Source of the DNA: Pigoraptor chileana
Taxonomy: Eukaryota > Opisthokonta > Filasterea
DNA length: 24,789 nt
Assembly (NCBI GenBank): GCA_943704495.1
Contig: CALSCR010004368.1
Coordinates: 1-24,789 of the forward strand
Direction: 5' to 3'
Shown here: positions 9,479 through 19,772 of the stretch, piece by piece
Numbering within the stretch: the first letter of the stretch is position 1
Layout of the letters: the number at the start of each line of letters is the position of its first letter
Notes under the pieces: generated by a model
Databases searched by the model: none
What the model saw: only the letters and a program-made list of their open reading frames with translations
What the model was told of the DNA's origin: nothing
Translations under genes and position numbers: made by a program

Positions 9479-11129
9479 ATGTCGAACATTTGTTAAAGTT
9501 GGATTCTGTTCGCTCGCGCCCGAAACGGTCTTCAACCATATTGTCCCGTACCTTTCGAACGCGGACATTTCGTCGCGTCGCTGTCGAAGGTCAACAGTGC
9601 GCTCCACACGCGCCTCCGCAATCAGCGCCTTTACCACTTTTGGCCTCCGTACCGTCGCAATACGCCGCCGAGGACCGCACGTTCCGCGATGAGGTCAAAG
9701 CGACGATTCCTGTCGGTCGTATCGTGCTGGCAGTGGCGAGGCCATAAGAATGATCTGCAATTGTGAACGTTCAGATTTGCGTTCCATCCACATGCCGATC
9801 AAACAACGTATTGATTGCACGCCACTATCGGAGGTGCATACGATTCTGGCACATCGCCTGGTGCCCCTCCCTGGCCGTCCATTGTCTGCTGAGGGGGTCT
9901 CCATACGGTCTGTGGTTGACGAAAGCATCCTCCCAATGTTGGCCAACGTTCCCTCGCTCGATCTTGGTCGGCAGGCGAACAATGTTACGCGTTTGCGCCC
10001 TCCCCGCATTGTCCTGCGCAATTGTCACATCGAAGATGTCTCGAGTCTCGTTGACGACGCCGAGTTGGTCCACCTCATCAAGTGCCTGCGTGTTCGGCTC
10101 TCATCGCCGCGCTTCGGAGGATTGTGAAGGTCGAACTCCCCGAATCGGAGCGGCGCGCGATTCCGCCAGAGCTAGCGGGTGTGCACACGCTCGGCCTGTC
10201 ACTCTCTGAACATCTTAGAGATGTTTGCAATGGTCACACGCTTCGTCTTTGCAGATGTTGCAACGTCGTCGACGTTTCTGCGCTTGGAAATGTCCACACC
10301 CTCGACCTTTCTGGGCGGCTCAACCCTTGTAAGAATGACGATGAAGAAGGGGTGCCTCTGCGCGACGTCTCTGCGCTCGGCTCTGTTCACACGCTCGACC
10401 TGAACACCAACAGCCACTTGACGGGGATAGAAGCGCTTGGTGGTAATCACTGGCCTTGCCCATTTGTGCGATATCACGGACTTCTCGCACTTGGGAAACT
10501 TCCATTCGCTCGACCTCACTCATTGCCAAAGCATTCGGTCTGCGGCGGGTCTTTGTCGCGTCCACACTTTGACGCTCTGTAACGCCTACTTGTTTGAGGA
10601 TGCATCCGATCTCAGTAGCATCCACACGCTGACGCTGGCCGACTGCGTGGCATTTGCCGACGCCTCAAAGTTGCCCAAAGGAGGGGTGCATATGTTGGAT
10701 CTGTCGCGCTGCCCTCTCGTGGATGTCTCGGCAATCGGAAATATTAAGGTACACACGCTCGTACTTGAGGACTGCAAGCTCGTGACGCGCGGCATCTCGG
10801 CGTTGCGCGGCGTGCACAACCTCGACTTATCGGGCGTTAAATTGTGCGACGTACGTATCGATGCGTTGGGGACTGTGCATACCCTGAACCTATCGCGGAC
10901 GGATGTTTGTGACGTGTCGGGCCTTGGTGGCGTGCGCAATTTGAACCCCTCATCATGCCGCCGCGCTGAAGTTGTGACCATGCGGGGATCGGTGTATGAA
11001 TTGAACCTTCATGGCACTGGCGTCGCGGACGTGCGAGCGTTGGGGTCGGTGCACAACCTTGCGTTGAACAGGACTTCTCATATCGCGTTTTCCCAGATGA
11101 TATCCACGTGGTTGAGCAAGAGAAAGTGA
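9479..11129 (+). pseudogene. Decayed F-box/leucine-rich-repeat gene
   Basis: A paralogue of the intact gene at 12068-13696. The start region ATGTCGAACATTTG parallels the other's ATGTCGGACGTTGTTG. The F-box then reads SLAPETVFNHIVPYLSNADI, against SLPPEVVVNQIVPYLANVDV in the intact copy, and TFRDEVKATIPVGRI is identical in both. The LRR region follows with units such as DVSALGNVHTLDLSG. The frame changes at least five times: near 9490, 9575, 9650, between 9740 and 9760, near 10085 and near 10440; a TAA lies close to the start. The last segment, 10437-11129, is open for about 230 codons and carries about ten repeats. The damage rules out a functional product from the whole locus. The order matches a tandem duplication with one copy lost. 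Confidence 0.85.
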
Positions 11130-11850
11130 CCAAACAATACTGATGTTCGACATTGGCATTTCCGCTCATGTGAGCCCGGCCACACCGACATCGCGGCCGG
11201 GCCCGAATTTCGACAAGACTCTGCCAGTGCTCGGTTTGCAGCGTCTTTGTCTTGTCAAAATATGGTGTTCCGGATGTGTATGTGCGTGAACATTTTGTCA
11301 GTCATTGCGAGCTCGCGTCCGCGCCAGTGCCAGTTCAGCACCAGACCGGATTATTGAGATTGTTAAGTTAATGCTGATCGAGTTTAATCGCAAGCGTTTT
11401 GTACTTTGTTTGGGTGAGGCGGTTCAGGTTGTGCACGGGAAGGTTGTGGCCACCGAATTGGACGCCAAAATGGCATTGCAAAGACTCAGCCACAAGGCAG
11501 CTGATTTCTTTTGAATGTTTTAGTTTACGCCGGAGCATGCCGGCGCCACGTACGGCGGCCTTGTAGTGAGACTCCTGATCTGACCGGCGTCCGTCTTTTC
11601 AGGCCGTTTCTGTTCGTGGCATTGCGCGTCACGGCTTCCTCACTTAGCGGGCACGTAAACCAGATCTAAGCGCGCTTTTAGCAAAAAAAGCGCTACTGGC
11701 ACTTCTCGCAATGCAAGTGGATGGTATTTTGGGCGGAGAGCCTGGAGATCTTGATCCAGGCCCTTATAGATCACGTGATGACGCGCACGTGTTTGCTTGA
11801 TGCAGTCCCTCGATGCGTGGACCGCATGGCGTCACATGACGCACGTGTAA
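11130..11850. other. Spacer between the two F-box/LRR copies
   Basis: A GC-rich hairpin (8-bp stem GCCCGGCC / GGCCGGGC, 13-base loop) starts near 11173, shortly after the pseudogene's stop. A short open frame at 11371-11514 (ATG, 47 codons, ending LSHKAADFF) has no recognisable domain. Palindromic or near-palindromic CACGTG elements cluster at 11771-11792 and 11832-11848, just ahead of the TATA-like element of the next gene. Confidence 0.45.
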
Positions 11851-11868
11851 AAAAAATTTATAAAAAAA
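11771..11868 (+). promoter_or_regulatory. Putative promoter of the intact F-box/LRR gene
   Basis: TTTATAAAA at 11857-11865 is a good TATA-box candidate, about 205 bp ahead of the ATG at 12068. Upstream are TCACGTGA (11771-11778), GCACGTGT (about 11785-11792) and GCACGTGT (11841-11848), which are E-box/G-box type sites. A C/T-rich stretch from about 11918 to 11980 would lie in the 5' leader. Site recognition is by eye only. Confidence 0.45.
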
Positions 11869-12067
11869 AGGAAATGTCATACAAATGCATAGTCAATTGC
11901 AGGGAGGAAATGACAGTCCCCCCCACACTCCTCTCTCTCGAGTCCTCCAGTCCTTTGTTCTATTTTTCTCGAAGTGCAGTTCGTTTTCTTTTCCAGTTGA
12001 ACAGTTTCTTTTGAGAGGCGCCCCGTTGTTCGTTCACTTTCCCTCTAGGCCACTTACTCTCAGTTTT

Positions 12068-13696
12068 ATGAGAATGTCGGACGTTGTTGGTTTCAACTCG
12101 CTTCCTCCCGAGGTTGTCGTCAACCAAATCGTACCGTATCTCGCCAACGTCGACGTTTCGGCGCTATCGAAGGTCAATTCCGCCCTCCGCGCGCATTTGC
12201 GCCACAAGCGGGTCTTTCACTTGTGGCCGTTGTACAACAACAAGTACATTGAAGATGCGACCTTTCGAGACGAAGTCAAGGCGACGATACCCGTTGGACG
12301 AATCGCGTTGTGCCAATCGCCCTGTATGCGCGATTTCAGTGCATGTGCGGGCGTTTACTCTGTCGACGCGCTCCCATTGGGAAACGATTCTCCACCCGAC
12401 CTGTCGCCATTGCAAGGAGTACACACTGTGCACCTGCGAAACCTCTGGGCTGGCGATCGGACTAGAGTCAACTTGTCCCCTCTCGCAGATGCACACACCT
12501 TCTCCCTGACACGCTGCTTGCATTTAGTTGGGGGAGCTTCCTTGACAAACGTTCAATCAATTGCGCTTGACAGGTCGAGATTGGACGTCATCCATCTTCC
12601 GAACGCGTCGCATGTGTCATTCCGCGACATGACCTTAAATAGCACGGACCTGTCCTCTCTTCGCCGCGCGCGCGTCGTATCGTTGGCCTTCTGTTCGGAT
12701 GCTGTGGACCTTGCGCCTATTGCCAACGCCGAGGAGGTCACCATCACGAAATGCCCGGATATTCCAGTGTCAAGCTATGCACTTCTCGGCCGCGTTCGTA
12801 AGCTCGTTTTGCATAGATTGCTGCTCACTGCCATTCCCGTGGAATTTGCGGGCGTTCACACGCTCGACTTGACCGAATCGTTTGATTTGGTCGACGTCGC
12901 TGCGGGAAGTCGCGTTCATACACTTATCCTCCATCGTTGCGTTGGAGTTGTGGACGCTTCGAAGCTGGGAGCCGTGCATACACTTGATCTCTCGGAATCT
13001 GGGATCGTCGATGTCTCTTGTTTAGGGAACGTCCATACGCTGCGTCTCGACGGTCGGCATGGCTTGATTGGACTGTCTGCGCTCAAGTCAGTGCACACCC
13101 TTTCACTTCGTCAATGCGATGTGGCCGACGTTCGGGTTTTCGGCTCCGTCCATGCGCTCAACCTAACCTTCAACCGGAAGGTCGTCGATGTGTCAATGCT
13201 CGGCGACGTTCATACCCTCGTTTTGGAGAGAGTTCCTGTCGATGATGCCTCTGCATTGTCGAATTGTGTTGTCCTGTCTCTTCGCCGAACCCGCGTATTT
13301 GATGTCTCGATGCTGGGTCGAATCCGATCTCTGGATTTGGGGTACACGCCTGTTTGCGATGCATCTGCGCTAGGTCGAGTCCACACGCTCAACCTGGAGG
13401 GTACGAAAGTAACAAATGTCTCGATGTTGGGTTCCGTTCACTCTCTTAATCTGTCGCGCACTGAAGTTACCGACGTTTCTAGTTTGGGCGGGGTCCACAC
13501 GCTTTGTCTCGAATTGTGTCAGAAACTCGCCGACGTGTCTGCGCTGGGGACGGTGTACTCATTGGATCTATCGGATTGCAAAAATTTGTCTGACGTTTCT
13601 TGCCTTGCGCGCGTGTGTGTGCTCCGAATGTCGAATGTTGTTGGCGCTTTGGGAATGTCTGTATTGGCGGGAAGTGTGCGCCATCTCATTCTGTGA
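12068..13696 (+). CDS. F-box/leucine-rich-repeat protein, intact
   Basis: A single-exon gene of 542 codons. An F-box-like segment at about residues 9-50 (SLPPEVVVNQIVPYLANVDV, then ALSKVNSALR) suggests a substrate-recognition subunit of an SCF ubiquitin ligase, which would bind Skp1 through the F-box and the target through the repeats. A conserved linker TFRDEVKATIPVGRI follows. About twenty leucine-rich repeats fill the rest; the last fourteen or so are regular 21-24-residue units with consensus VHTLDLSxxxVxDVSxLGx. The frame is open further upstream to 11885, but I start at the ATG at 12068 (a second ATG lies at 12074), where similarity to the decayed copy begins; earlier residues look like translated leader. 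The stop TGA lies 8 bp from the stop of the convergent nuclease gene, so the two 3' UTRs must overlap. The target is unknown. Confidence 0.88.
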   Translation: MRMSDVVGFNSLPPEVVVNQIVPYLANVDVSALSKVNSALRAHLRHKRVFHLWPLYNNKYIEDATFRDEVKATIPVGRIALCQSPCMRDFSACAGVYSVDALPLGNDSPPDLSPLQGVHTVHLRNLWAGDRTRVNLSPLADAHTFSLTRCLHLVGGASLTNVQSIALDRSRLDVIHLPNASHVSFRDMTLNSTDLSSLRRARVVSLAFCSDAVDLAPIANAEEVTITKCPDIPVSSYALLGRVRKLVLHRLLLTAIPVEFAGVHTLDLTESFDLVDVAAGSRVHTLILHRCVGVVDASKLGAVHTLDLSESGIVDVSCLGNVHTLRLDGRHGLIGLSALKSVHTLSLRQCDVADVRVFGSVHALNLTFNRKVVDVSMLGDVHTLVLERVPVDDASALSNCVVLSLRRTRVFDVSMLGRIRSLDLGYTPVCDASALGRVHTLNLEGTKVTNVSMLGSVHSLNLSRTEVTDVSSLGGVHTLCLELCQKLADVSALGTVYSLDLSDCKNLSDVSCLARVCVLRMSNVVGALGMSVLAGSVRHLIL

Positions 13697-13704
13697 AGGC
13701 TCAA

Positions 13705-16700
13705 TTAGCAATCACGGCAGTCCTTGCACGACCTTCTGACTTTGAGTCCAGCATGATCTGGAGTAAAAAAAGATGAAGATTATTAAAAAACTTACGGCAG
13801 TTTTTAAGACATGGCACCATAGCGCGCGGCATGCCGCATGATAAAATACAAACTCGGCAGAGAAAAGTATTTACCTCCAGGATAACCGCCCTGTTGGTAT
13901 CTCTTGAGCATGAACCGAAAGTCCCCATTGCATTGGCACAACGGCCCATGTTTTGCACTATTGCCAAATTCCTTGCAGAACTCCTGCAGTAGTAGGTGGA
14001 GTTTAAATATCCCGCAATAGAGTTTCTATTCCACCACCCCGGGCGAAGACTACCTGGAGAGTCAAAGTGCCAGTGTAGTTCAGTTACTCACCTTCGGGTC
14101 AACTTCGTTGTTGCTTCCATGGGTGCGTCTGGAACGACATGTACCCTTCTGCATATCCCAAAAGCATGTCAACGAACACCTATTCTGACACCACCCCTTC
14201 ACGTAATTACAATGAGCCTGACACATACAGACTCGATTGTTGATAATAAAGAGACCCGCTGTTCCACACGTAAGACCTCCCATACAATCAGTATCGTGTT
14301 TGCAAATATGGCTTTGCCCATTACGCCCACGGTTGTTATCGTTGGAAGTTTGTGGGCCAATCGGAGTCATCGGATTTTTGAAGCCCAACACTCCAATAGG
14401 AAGTCCGACAAACTCGTCCAGTAATATGCTCACCGCATCCTCGTTACCGACGTGTTGGGGATTAACTTGATATTTAACGTGACGAAAAAAGGGGATTCAG
14501 TAGTCGAATCGAGCCACATCGACATGAAATTAATAAACATGCCGAATGAATGCAAACACATGTGGTATCGTACTCTGGTTTATGTACTCACTTTCATCTG
14601 CACAACCGCCGTTAAAGAAAGACGTCGAGCTGATGCCGTTGCTGAATAACATCCCAAGGACATCTGCTGTCTTGGTGCCAGCGGAATCTCGGCCGGCATC
14701 CGTAAGATCGGTTGAATGCCCAACATCAATAGAAAATGTATGGTCCTCCTTGTGACCGAGAAACACGATCCCACCGCGAGATGTTCCCTTGCTGCAACCG
14801 GCATTGTCGTTCCCAATGTAAACCAAAAACGAGAGTGGCGCCTGCAGGAATGGATCGGAATCAAAAGCTGGTTAGTCTCCAGCAGCAGACAGTACAGCCG
14901 ATGAGCTTGTTGTGTGGCAAGGCACGAACAGAGCTTTATGGGGCCTACCGGGCTGGTACGCAGGGTGCCTTCTCGAGTTACCGGATACTTGAACTCCGGA
15001 ATACAAACGGCGGTCCAAAAGTGCGACGGGATGATATTTCCTCGCATCTCGGGGGGAGCTCGGCCCGTATCATCGGGAAGTAAACAGCTCCGCGCTGTCG
15101 AACCGGTGAAACTGACGCCAGATACTGCGTACGCCCCGCGATAGCCACGCTGTGGTAACAAACGGTACTGCGCGGGACCAGGCACTCCCGAAAACGGACC
15201 AGACAGGTTCACCATTTCGACGATTCGGCGCTCAAGAACACGCCACCAGTTCTGATTGCAGGATGACGCCTGCGGTGCAATGTTCACATACGCAAACGTT
15301 GCGTCCATGGCGCTCGCCGTCATAAACGTACCGCCGTCCCCGTACGAAAACGCCCCGCTCGGCGCAAGGTGTCCTCTATCCAAATGGGAGGAAGCATATT
15401 GCGGGATATCATCCGAAGTTGGCATCCAACGACACACTCGCAGTGGACCACCTGTGAGCGAAGCTATGCAATTAAAAATATTGTCATTATTCCGTTTCGC
15501 ACCGTACATTGCCGTTGGAACGATTCCCCAAGGGGAAAACTGCGTGTCCGGCAACTTTCTGACACAAAGGTTTTGACCAATGCCCATCTGAACGCGAAAT
15601 CTCGAACTTGGACGAGGGAGTTTTTCCGGCCCGTCCGGAACGACGATGGTGTACGCCGTAAAGAGCGGAGACGCGACCCTAGAAGTGTCACAGTCCCGTC
15701 CGCGGGCCGCTGTAGTTCCCTCCCACGACCCACCAGTTCCATAAAAGTATCGCGAGAAATAGAAACGGGTGTCAGTGGGCACGTTCGCCAAGTCTGGTTT
15801 GCAATCCATTGGAAAAACCAAAGGCCTTCTCGAAGCTATCTTTTTTGCCGGGGAAACACAACCGACCAACTGTGGAAGATCATGAAATCGTTGTGGAGCC
15901 GACACAGCCTGGGTCAGGTAACGTTGGCAGACGTCGAAAGTGGTCTGTGCACCACTTCGAGCTGCGTCGAATATCTCATCCAAACCAAGATGCCTCGGCT
16001 CAATCTTCGGAAGCACCCCATTGAGAAAAAAACCAGCACACTCTGTTTGCTCCGACTTACTCCATTCAGCGTTAAATAGCGACGTAGGCAACTCGCATTC
16101 GTCATCTGCATATAGAAAGCAAGGTCAAATAAGCCAAGTGGACAACACATGGAAATCAGACACGCACTTCAATATTCGACTCTCAGTCATGAACCCAGTA
16201 CAAATTTGCCGCTCACCTCGCTTATTCCGGCGTAGGATCTCATCATCCGCATCATCTGTATCCCGCGTGGATTGCCGGGCCTTCGCTGCATTGGAATTGC
16301 TCCCCTCGTCCTCCTCATCATCCTCCACGATGGCGTCCTCTACATCTTCCCCCGAGCAGACATCAACATCCGTAACAAGTGCCATATGGCAGGAATCCGG
16401 CTCTTGGCACGAATAATACTTTCTCACGATTGTCCGCGCCTTTTCCGCCGAAACATAGCGCCGGAACACTTCGACTTCACCAGCCTCCGTTGTCCGAATG
16501 ATGTGGTAGAGGCACGGGCCCCACTCGCAGTACCCGATGCCATCGTCTGCCTCGCCCTCCTTTGGCGGTTCGTAATTCCACGCAAAGGCATGCAGTTCCA
16601 TGCGGGTACGGGGCTGGGCCCACGTGAGCACCGCGTAATCTCCGTACTCCTTCGGGAGATTTTTCAGCATCAACAGCGATTTCTGATACGGCGGCAGCGA

Positions 16701-18929
16701 TGATTCAATCAACGTGAACGTCGGTTCATACACCCGCGCATCAATCGAAACAATCAAATTGTTCGCTTTGATCTCGAACGTCGTGAGGACAGACGACCCG
16801 TTCCACAATTCGACGCGAAAGTTCAGCCGCGAATCGCGCCTCCAACGAAACTGGCCTCCCAGAAACTTCTTGCCCCCCATCTTCAAAAATGCCGACGTAT
16901 CGTCCTCTGGCTGATCATAGAAGACAGAAGTACAGTTTACCAAATAGTTACGCGCGGCATTGGAAGGCCACCCGTCCTCCTCAAGCTCGGCACGAGGCTT
17001 TCTAAGTTTTGGCTCCGATGTCGACGCATTCCGCTTGCGCAGCTTCCGAATCACGCCGGAAAGGCGGTCTTTGTACGTCCCCATGAATTCTTTATATGTG
17101 CTGCTTTCGCCCATCATTTCGCCCCACTCTTGCTCCAGCTGCGCAACATAGTCGGGCACAGTCTCCAGCGTGCGCGGGTCATACCATGCGGCACCGTGCT
17201 TCTGCACCATCTTGTCAACGAACCACTCGGGGTCAATGCTGCCTTTTGTTCCTTTCCCGTCCTTAAAGAATCTCGTTGACCACATCCGCGCATACTCGCT
17301 CACGAGTTCCCTCTGGATGCTCGCATCAATTTCGTCGAAATCAATTGGGGCCTCTTCCACCTTGGGCATCAACCCTGCCGCCAAGCGCCAGTCCTTTGCA
17401 ACGGCGTCCAACGACCCGAGCGATGCTGTCGGATCGCGCCATGCATCTATCTCGCTCTGGCAACCGTCCAAGTACTTGTTTATATCCCCTTCGTACTCGC
17501 TGTCGATCCCGCTCTGCGGTAGCCCGTTCTCTTCTGCGTCCGACGGCTTCGGGGGCGCACCAACAAGGCCAAAGTATGGGGCATAGCGCGTCAAGCTGTG
17601 AAGCCTGGCATAATAAGCCCGAAGATTCATCCATGCGCGGAAGTCTTGTGCAGGCGAGTGGCCCAGTGGGATGAGTGGCGCCGGCTTCCATGGCGGAGGA
17701 ATACCCCTCCGTACCTCTGCCAAATCAACAAACGTCATGTCGTCCGGAATCGCCAAACCGCAGTTGATCTCGAAGTAACAAAGTGCAATGCGCATCATGT
17801 TTGCCACAGCGAGATTCTCGAAACAAACGGCAGCCGCCGTGACGTCTTTCGCCGCCGTAAAGAGGTTTCCGAGGCAGACCAAGTTGGTGGGGACCGTGGC
17901 GCCGACCAAAGCCGTGAGAAACGTGGGCGATGAGAACATCCGACGTGGGCTGCGCGCAGGAACGAGAATGAGAGACGTCCTGCTGTCCGATAAAAGGCAG
18001 AATTCGAGCGACGTGGCGCGATTGCGCACAAGAAGATGAAGCGGCGTGTTCGTGAATCCGATGTCGCCTCCTGCCAGCCCACTCAGTCGCGGTATCTTGA
18101 GCGCAGGTGTCGGTGGGGTCGACTTGGCGTGAAAGCAGTTGCTCGCCAGGGGGTCATCGAGCTCCTTCCCAAGGCACCTCTGGAACATGTACAGTGGCAT
18201 CGCGAGCTCCACAAACACCTCGTTTCCGGCGGCAGGCTTGAGCGACTCGACGAACTTTGGCGAGCCAACGGCAAGGCTCGATGCGGCGACGATGGGGTTG
18301 GCGCGAAGCAGGAATGAGAGCGCTGCATCTACATCCAGCACGGCAAACGGATCGGCATTGGGCGCACCCACCGAGAAGCATCCGTACTGACGCTGCCGCA
18401 TGCCGACAGAGTCGATCCAGTTCCAATCGTCGCCGGCGGGATCGATGAGGCGCGCATCGGCCGTGACGGGCGGAAAGTACTCGTCCGAGTGGAGGATGAA
18501 TGCACCGCTCGACCCATCATACGCAAGAATGCCATGCGTCCGGAGTGGGGCCACCCAATCGTCGTCAAACGGGACGGGTATTTGGCGACGGGTGCCCCCA
18601 AGGATGGACCCCTTCGGGACATTCGATGCGTATTGATCGGAGTACGCGAGGTAGTCGACAGGACCGTCGGCGCGCGTGATTGCGAGAATCGTGAGCGCGA
18701 GGGGTGAAACCGTCCGATTGCGAACGTCGCTAATGTCCAGCGACGCGAAGGTCGCAATGTCGTCCATCGTGTTGTCGACGTAAAACCAGTCGATGCCACG
18801 ATCCACCTTGAAGAGCAACCACCACGCCACAGGCTTCCCAGAGGGAGCCATGCACCGCGGGGTGGCAGCCGTCGTCGCAACCAAAATCGCAACCGCAAGG
18901 GCCCAGGCAAACAGCACGTTGGTGCGCAT
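13705..18929 (-). CDS. Secreted two-nuclease fusion: DNase II-like + DRGH (NUC) endonuclease + Cys-rich tail
   Basis: Six exons on the minus strand: 18929-16217, 16105-14982, 14841-14592, 14465-14092, 13983-13875, 13757-13705. All five GT...AG introns (111, 140, 126, 108, 117 bp) keep the frame, giving 1540 residues. Residues 1-22 are a signal peptide (LFAWALAVAILVATTAA). Residues 26-270 resemble DNase II: SGKPVAWWLLFK, LAYSDQ, THGILAYD...FILHSDEYFPP (H132, H147), QYGCFSVG and a possible second H-x-K (HAK 267-269). The usual first H-x-K is R-T-H here. Residues about 300-860 are unassigned; about 860-905 are an acidic linker. The second exon holds a complete DNA/RNA non-specific endonuclease core: DRGH 1147-1150, N-x-x-P-Q from 1179, and CNQNWWRVLE with N1188 and E1196, as in Serratia nuclease and EndoG; the third exon completes that fold (LVYIGND). 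Residues 1417-1540 contain 16 cysteines. Likely secreted or lysosomal. Two separate genes remain possible if the first junction is not used. Confidence 0.75.
14982..16105 (-). other. Exon 2: NUC endonuclease catalytic domain
   Basis: This exon gives residues 905-1279. The catalytic block lies at residues 1145-1200: SHLDRGHLAPSGAF with catalytic H1150, then AYVNIAPQ and CNQNWWRVLE. By family knowledge the histidine is the general base and the second asparagine and the glutamate act around the metal ion (H89, N119 and E127 in Serratia nuclease). IPSHFWTAV near the exon end matches the family's conserved P-x-x-F-(W/Y/F) strand. No key residue is missing, so this half should be active if expressed. 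Confidence 0.85.
16106..16216 (-). other. Intron joining the DNase II part to the NUC part
   Basis: Donor AAGCGAG|GTGAGC and acceptor TTTCTATATGCAG|AT flank 111 bp. Exon 1 ends one base into a codon and exon 2 supplies two, so the reading continues NKR-D-DECELPTSL without a break. Without splicing, exon 1 would run into a stop at 16125, adding about thirty residues of no particular character. Length and signals match the gene's other four introns. Confidence 0.75.
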
Positions 18930-19276
18930 GGTTGAGAGGGAAGTTTCGGTTCCGGAGAAACTGAAAATGATGGGGATTACTAGAAGGGAAGTTTAAGAAA
19001 TCGTCAAAGAAGAAACAAAAGTCCACAGATGCATATCATTGTGCCATCCCGCAACAAAGTCAAACGCGCGCAAAGTTGATTCGGCACGTGATCGCAGTCC
19101 AAATGCACCGCACGATGGAAAATAAAACAAACTTACATTCAAAAATCAGTTCATGCCTCGTAAAGACCCAATTGGCTTTTTTGACAAATGAATAAAATTT
19201 CCGTGGTAACCTTATCATTTGCGCTGCGCTCAAAGTTTCCTGCACCGAGCTCCGGGTGGTTGTTGCACCTAACAGT
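18930..19276. other. Upstream region of the nuclease gene
   Basis: No gene is seen. GCACGTGA at 19084-19091 lies about 155 bp upstream of the nuclease start codon and matches the CACGTG sites ahead of the F-box/LRR gene and in the 36-bp array. No clear TATA box is seen on the minus strand near the start; the leader is A/G- and T-rich. Confidence 0.4.
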
Positions 19277-19477
19277 CTATTCCAACTGAAGGGGGCCTTC
19301 GTTTTCGGGCATATTCGCATTCATGGGCATCGGAGCCAATTGGATCATGCCCCACGGACGAAAAAGGAAATTTGTTGGGCCCAAAGAGGAAGGTTTTCGC
19401 TTAGGTGACATCACCGTAGAATGTGGCTCGTGATTTCCATTTGCTACCATTTCTCTGTTTGCAGTTTCGGCGTTCAT
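19277..19477 (-). CDS. Small hypothetical ORF
   Basis: An ATG-started frame of 66 codons (MNAETANREMVANGNHEP..., with a basic SPKRKPS and a Met/Pro-rich end). There is no domain and no neighbour in an obvious unit. Composition is protein-like, but the length is within what chance allows. It could be an upstream exon of an unseen gene. Confidence 0.25.
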   Translation of the reverse strand: MNAETANREMVANGNHEPHSTVMSPKRKPSSLGPTNFLFRPWGMIQLAPMPMNANMPENEGPLQLE

Positions 19478-19772
19478 ACAAAATGAAGCATAGACCCCGT
19501 CAATGCATTTTTATTACGTGGCAGCAAATCTGAAACATTTGCTGTCTTGCGTCCGATTGGTCCACAGAGCAAGCATGAGGAAGGATGCATAAAAATCACA
19601 CATTAAAATCACACCATTCACAAAGATACTTGTCGTTTCTTCCTGTTTCTTCCGTTTTGGCCCGAAAGGTGATTGAAGAGTTTTGAATGAGAAGGGCGTT
19701 CCCTCGCCGCACTTAGTTTACTCTTTTGCTTTTTTAATGCGTTTTTAATAAATATTGATCGAAGTTTGGTGA
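19478..19772. other. AT-rich spacer before the 43-bp array
   Basis: Nothing is seen here except A/T-rich DNA; there are no open frames of note. Confidence 0.4.

Noticed and set aside
11171-11202. GC-rich hairpin as a transcription terminator
   Set aside because: A bacterial-type terminator makes no sense in this context, there is no T-run, and the upstream copy is a pseudogene; noted only as a local structure.
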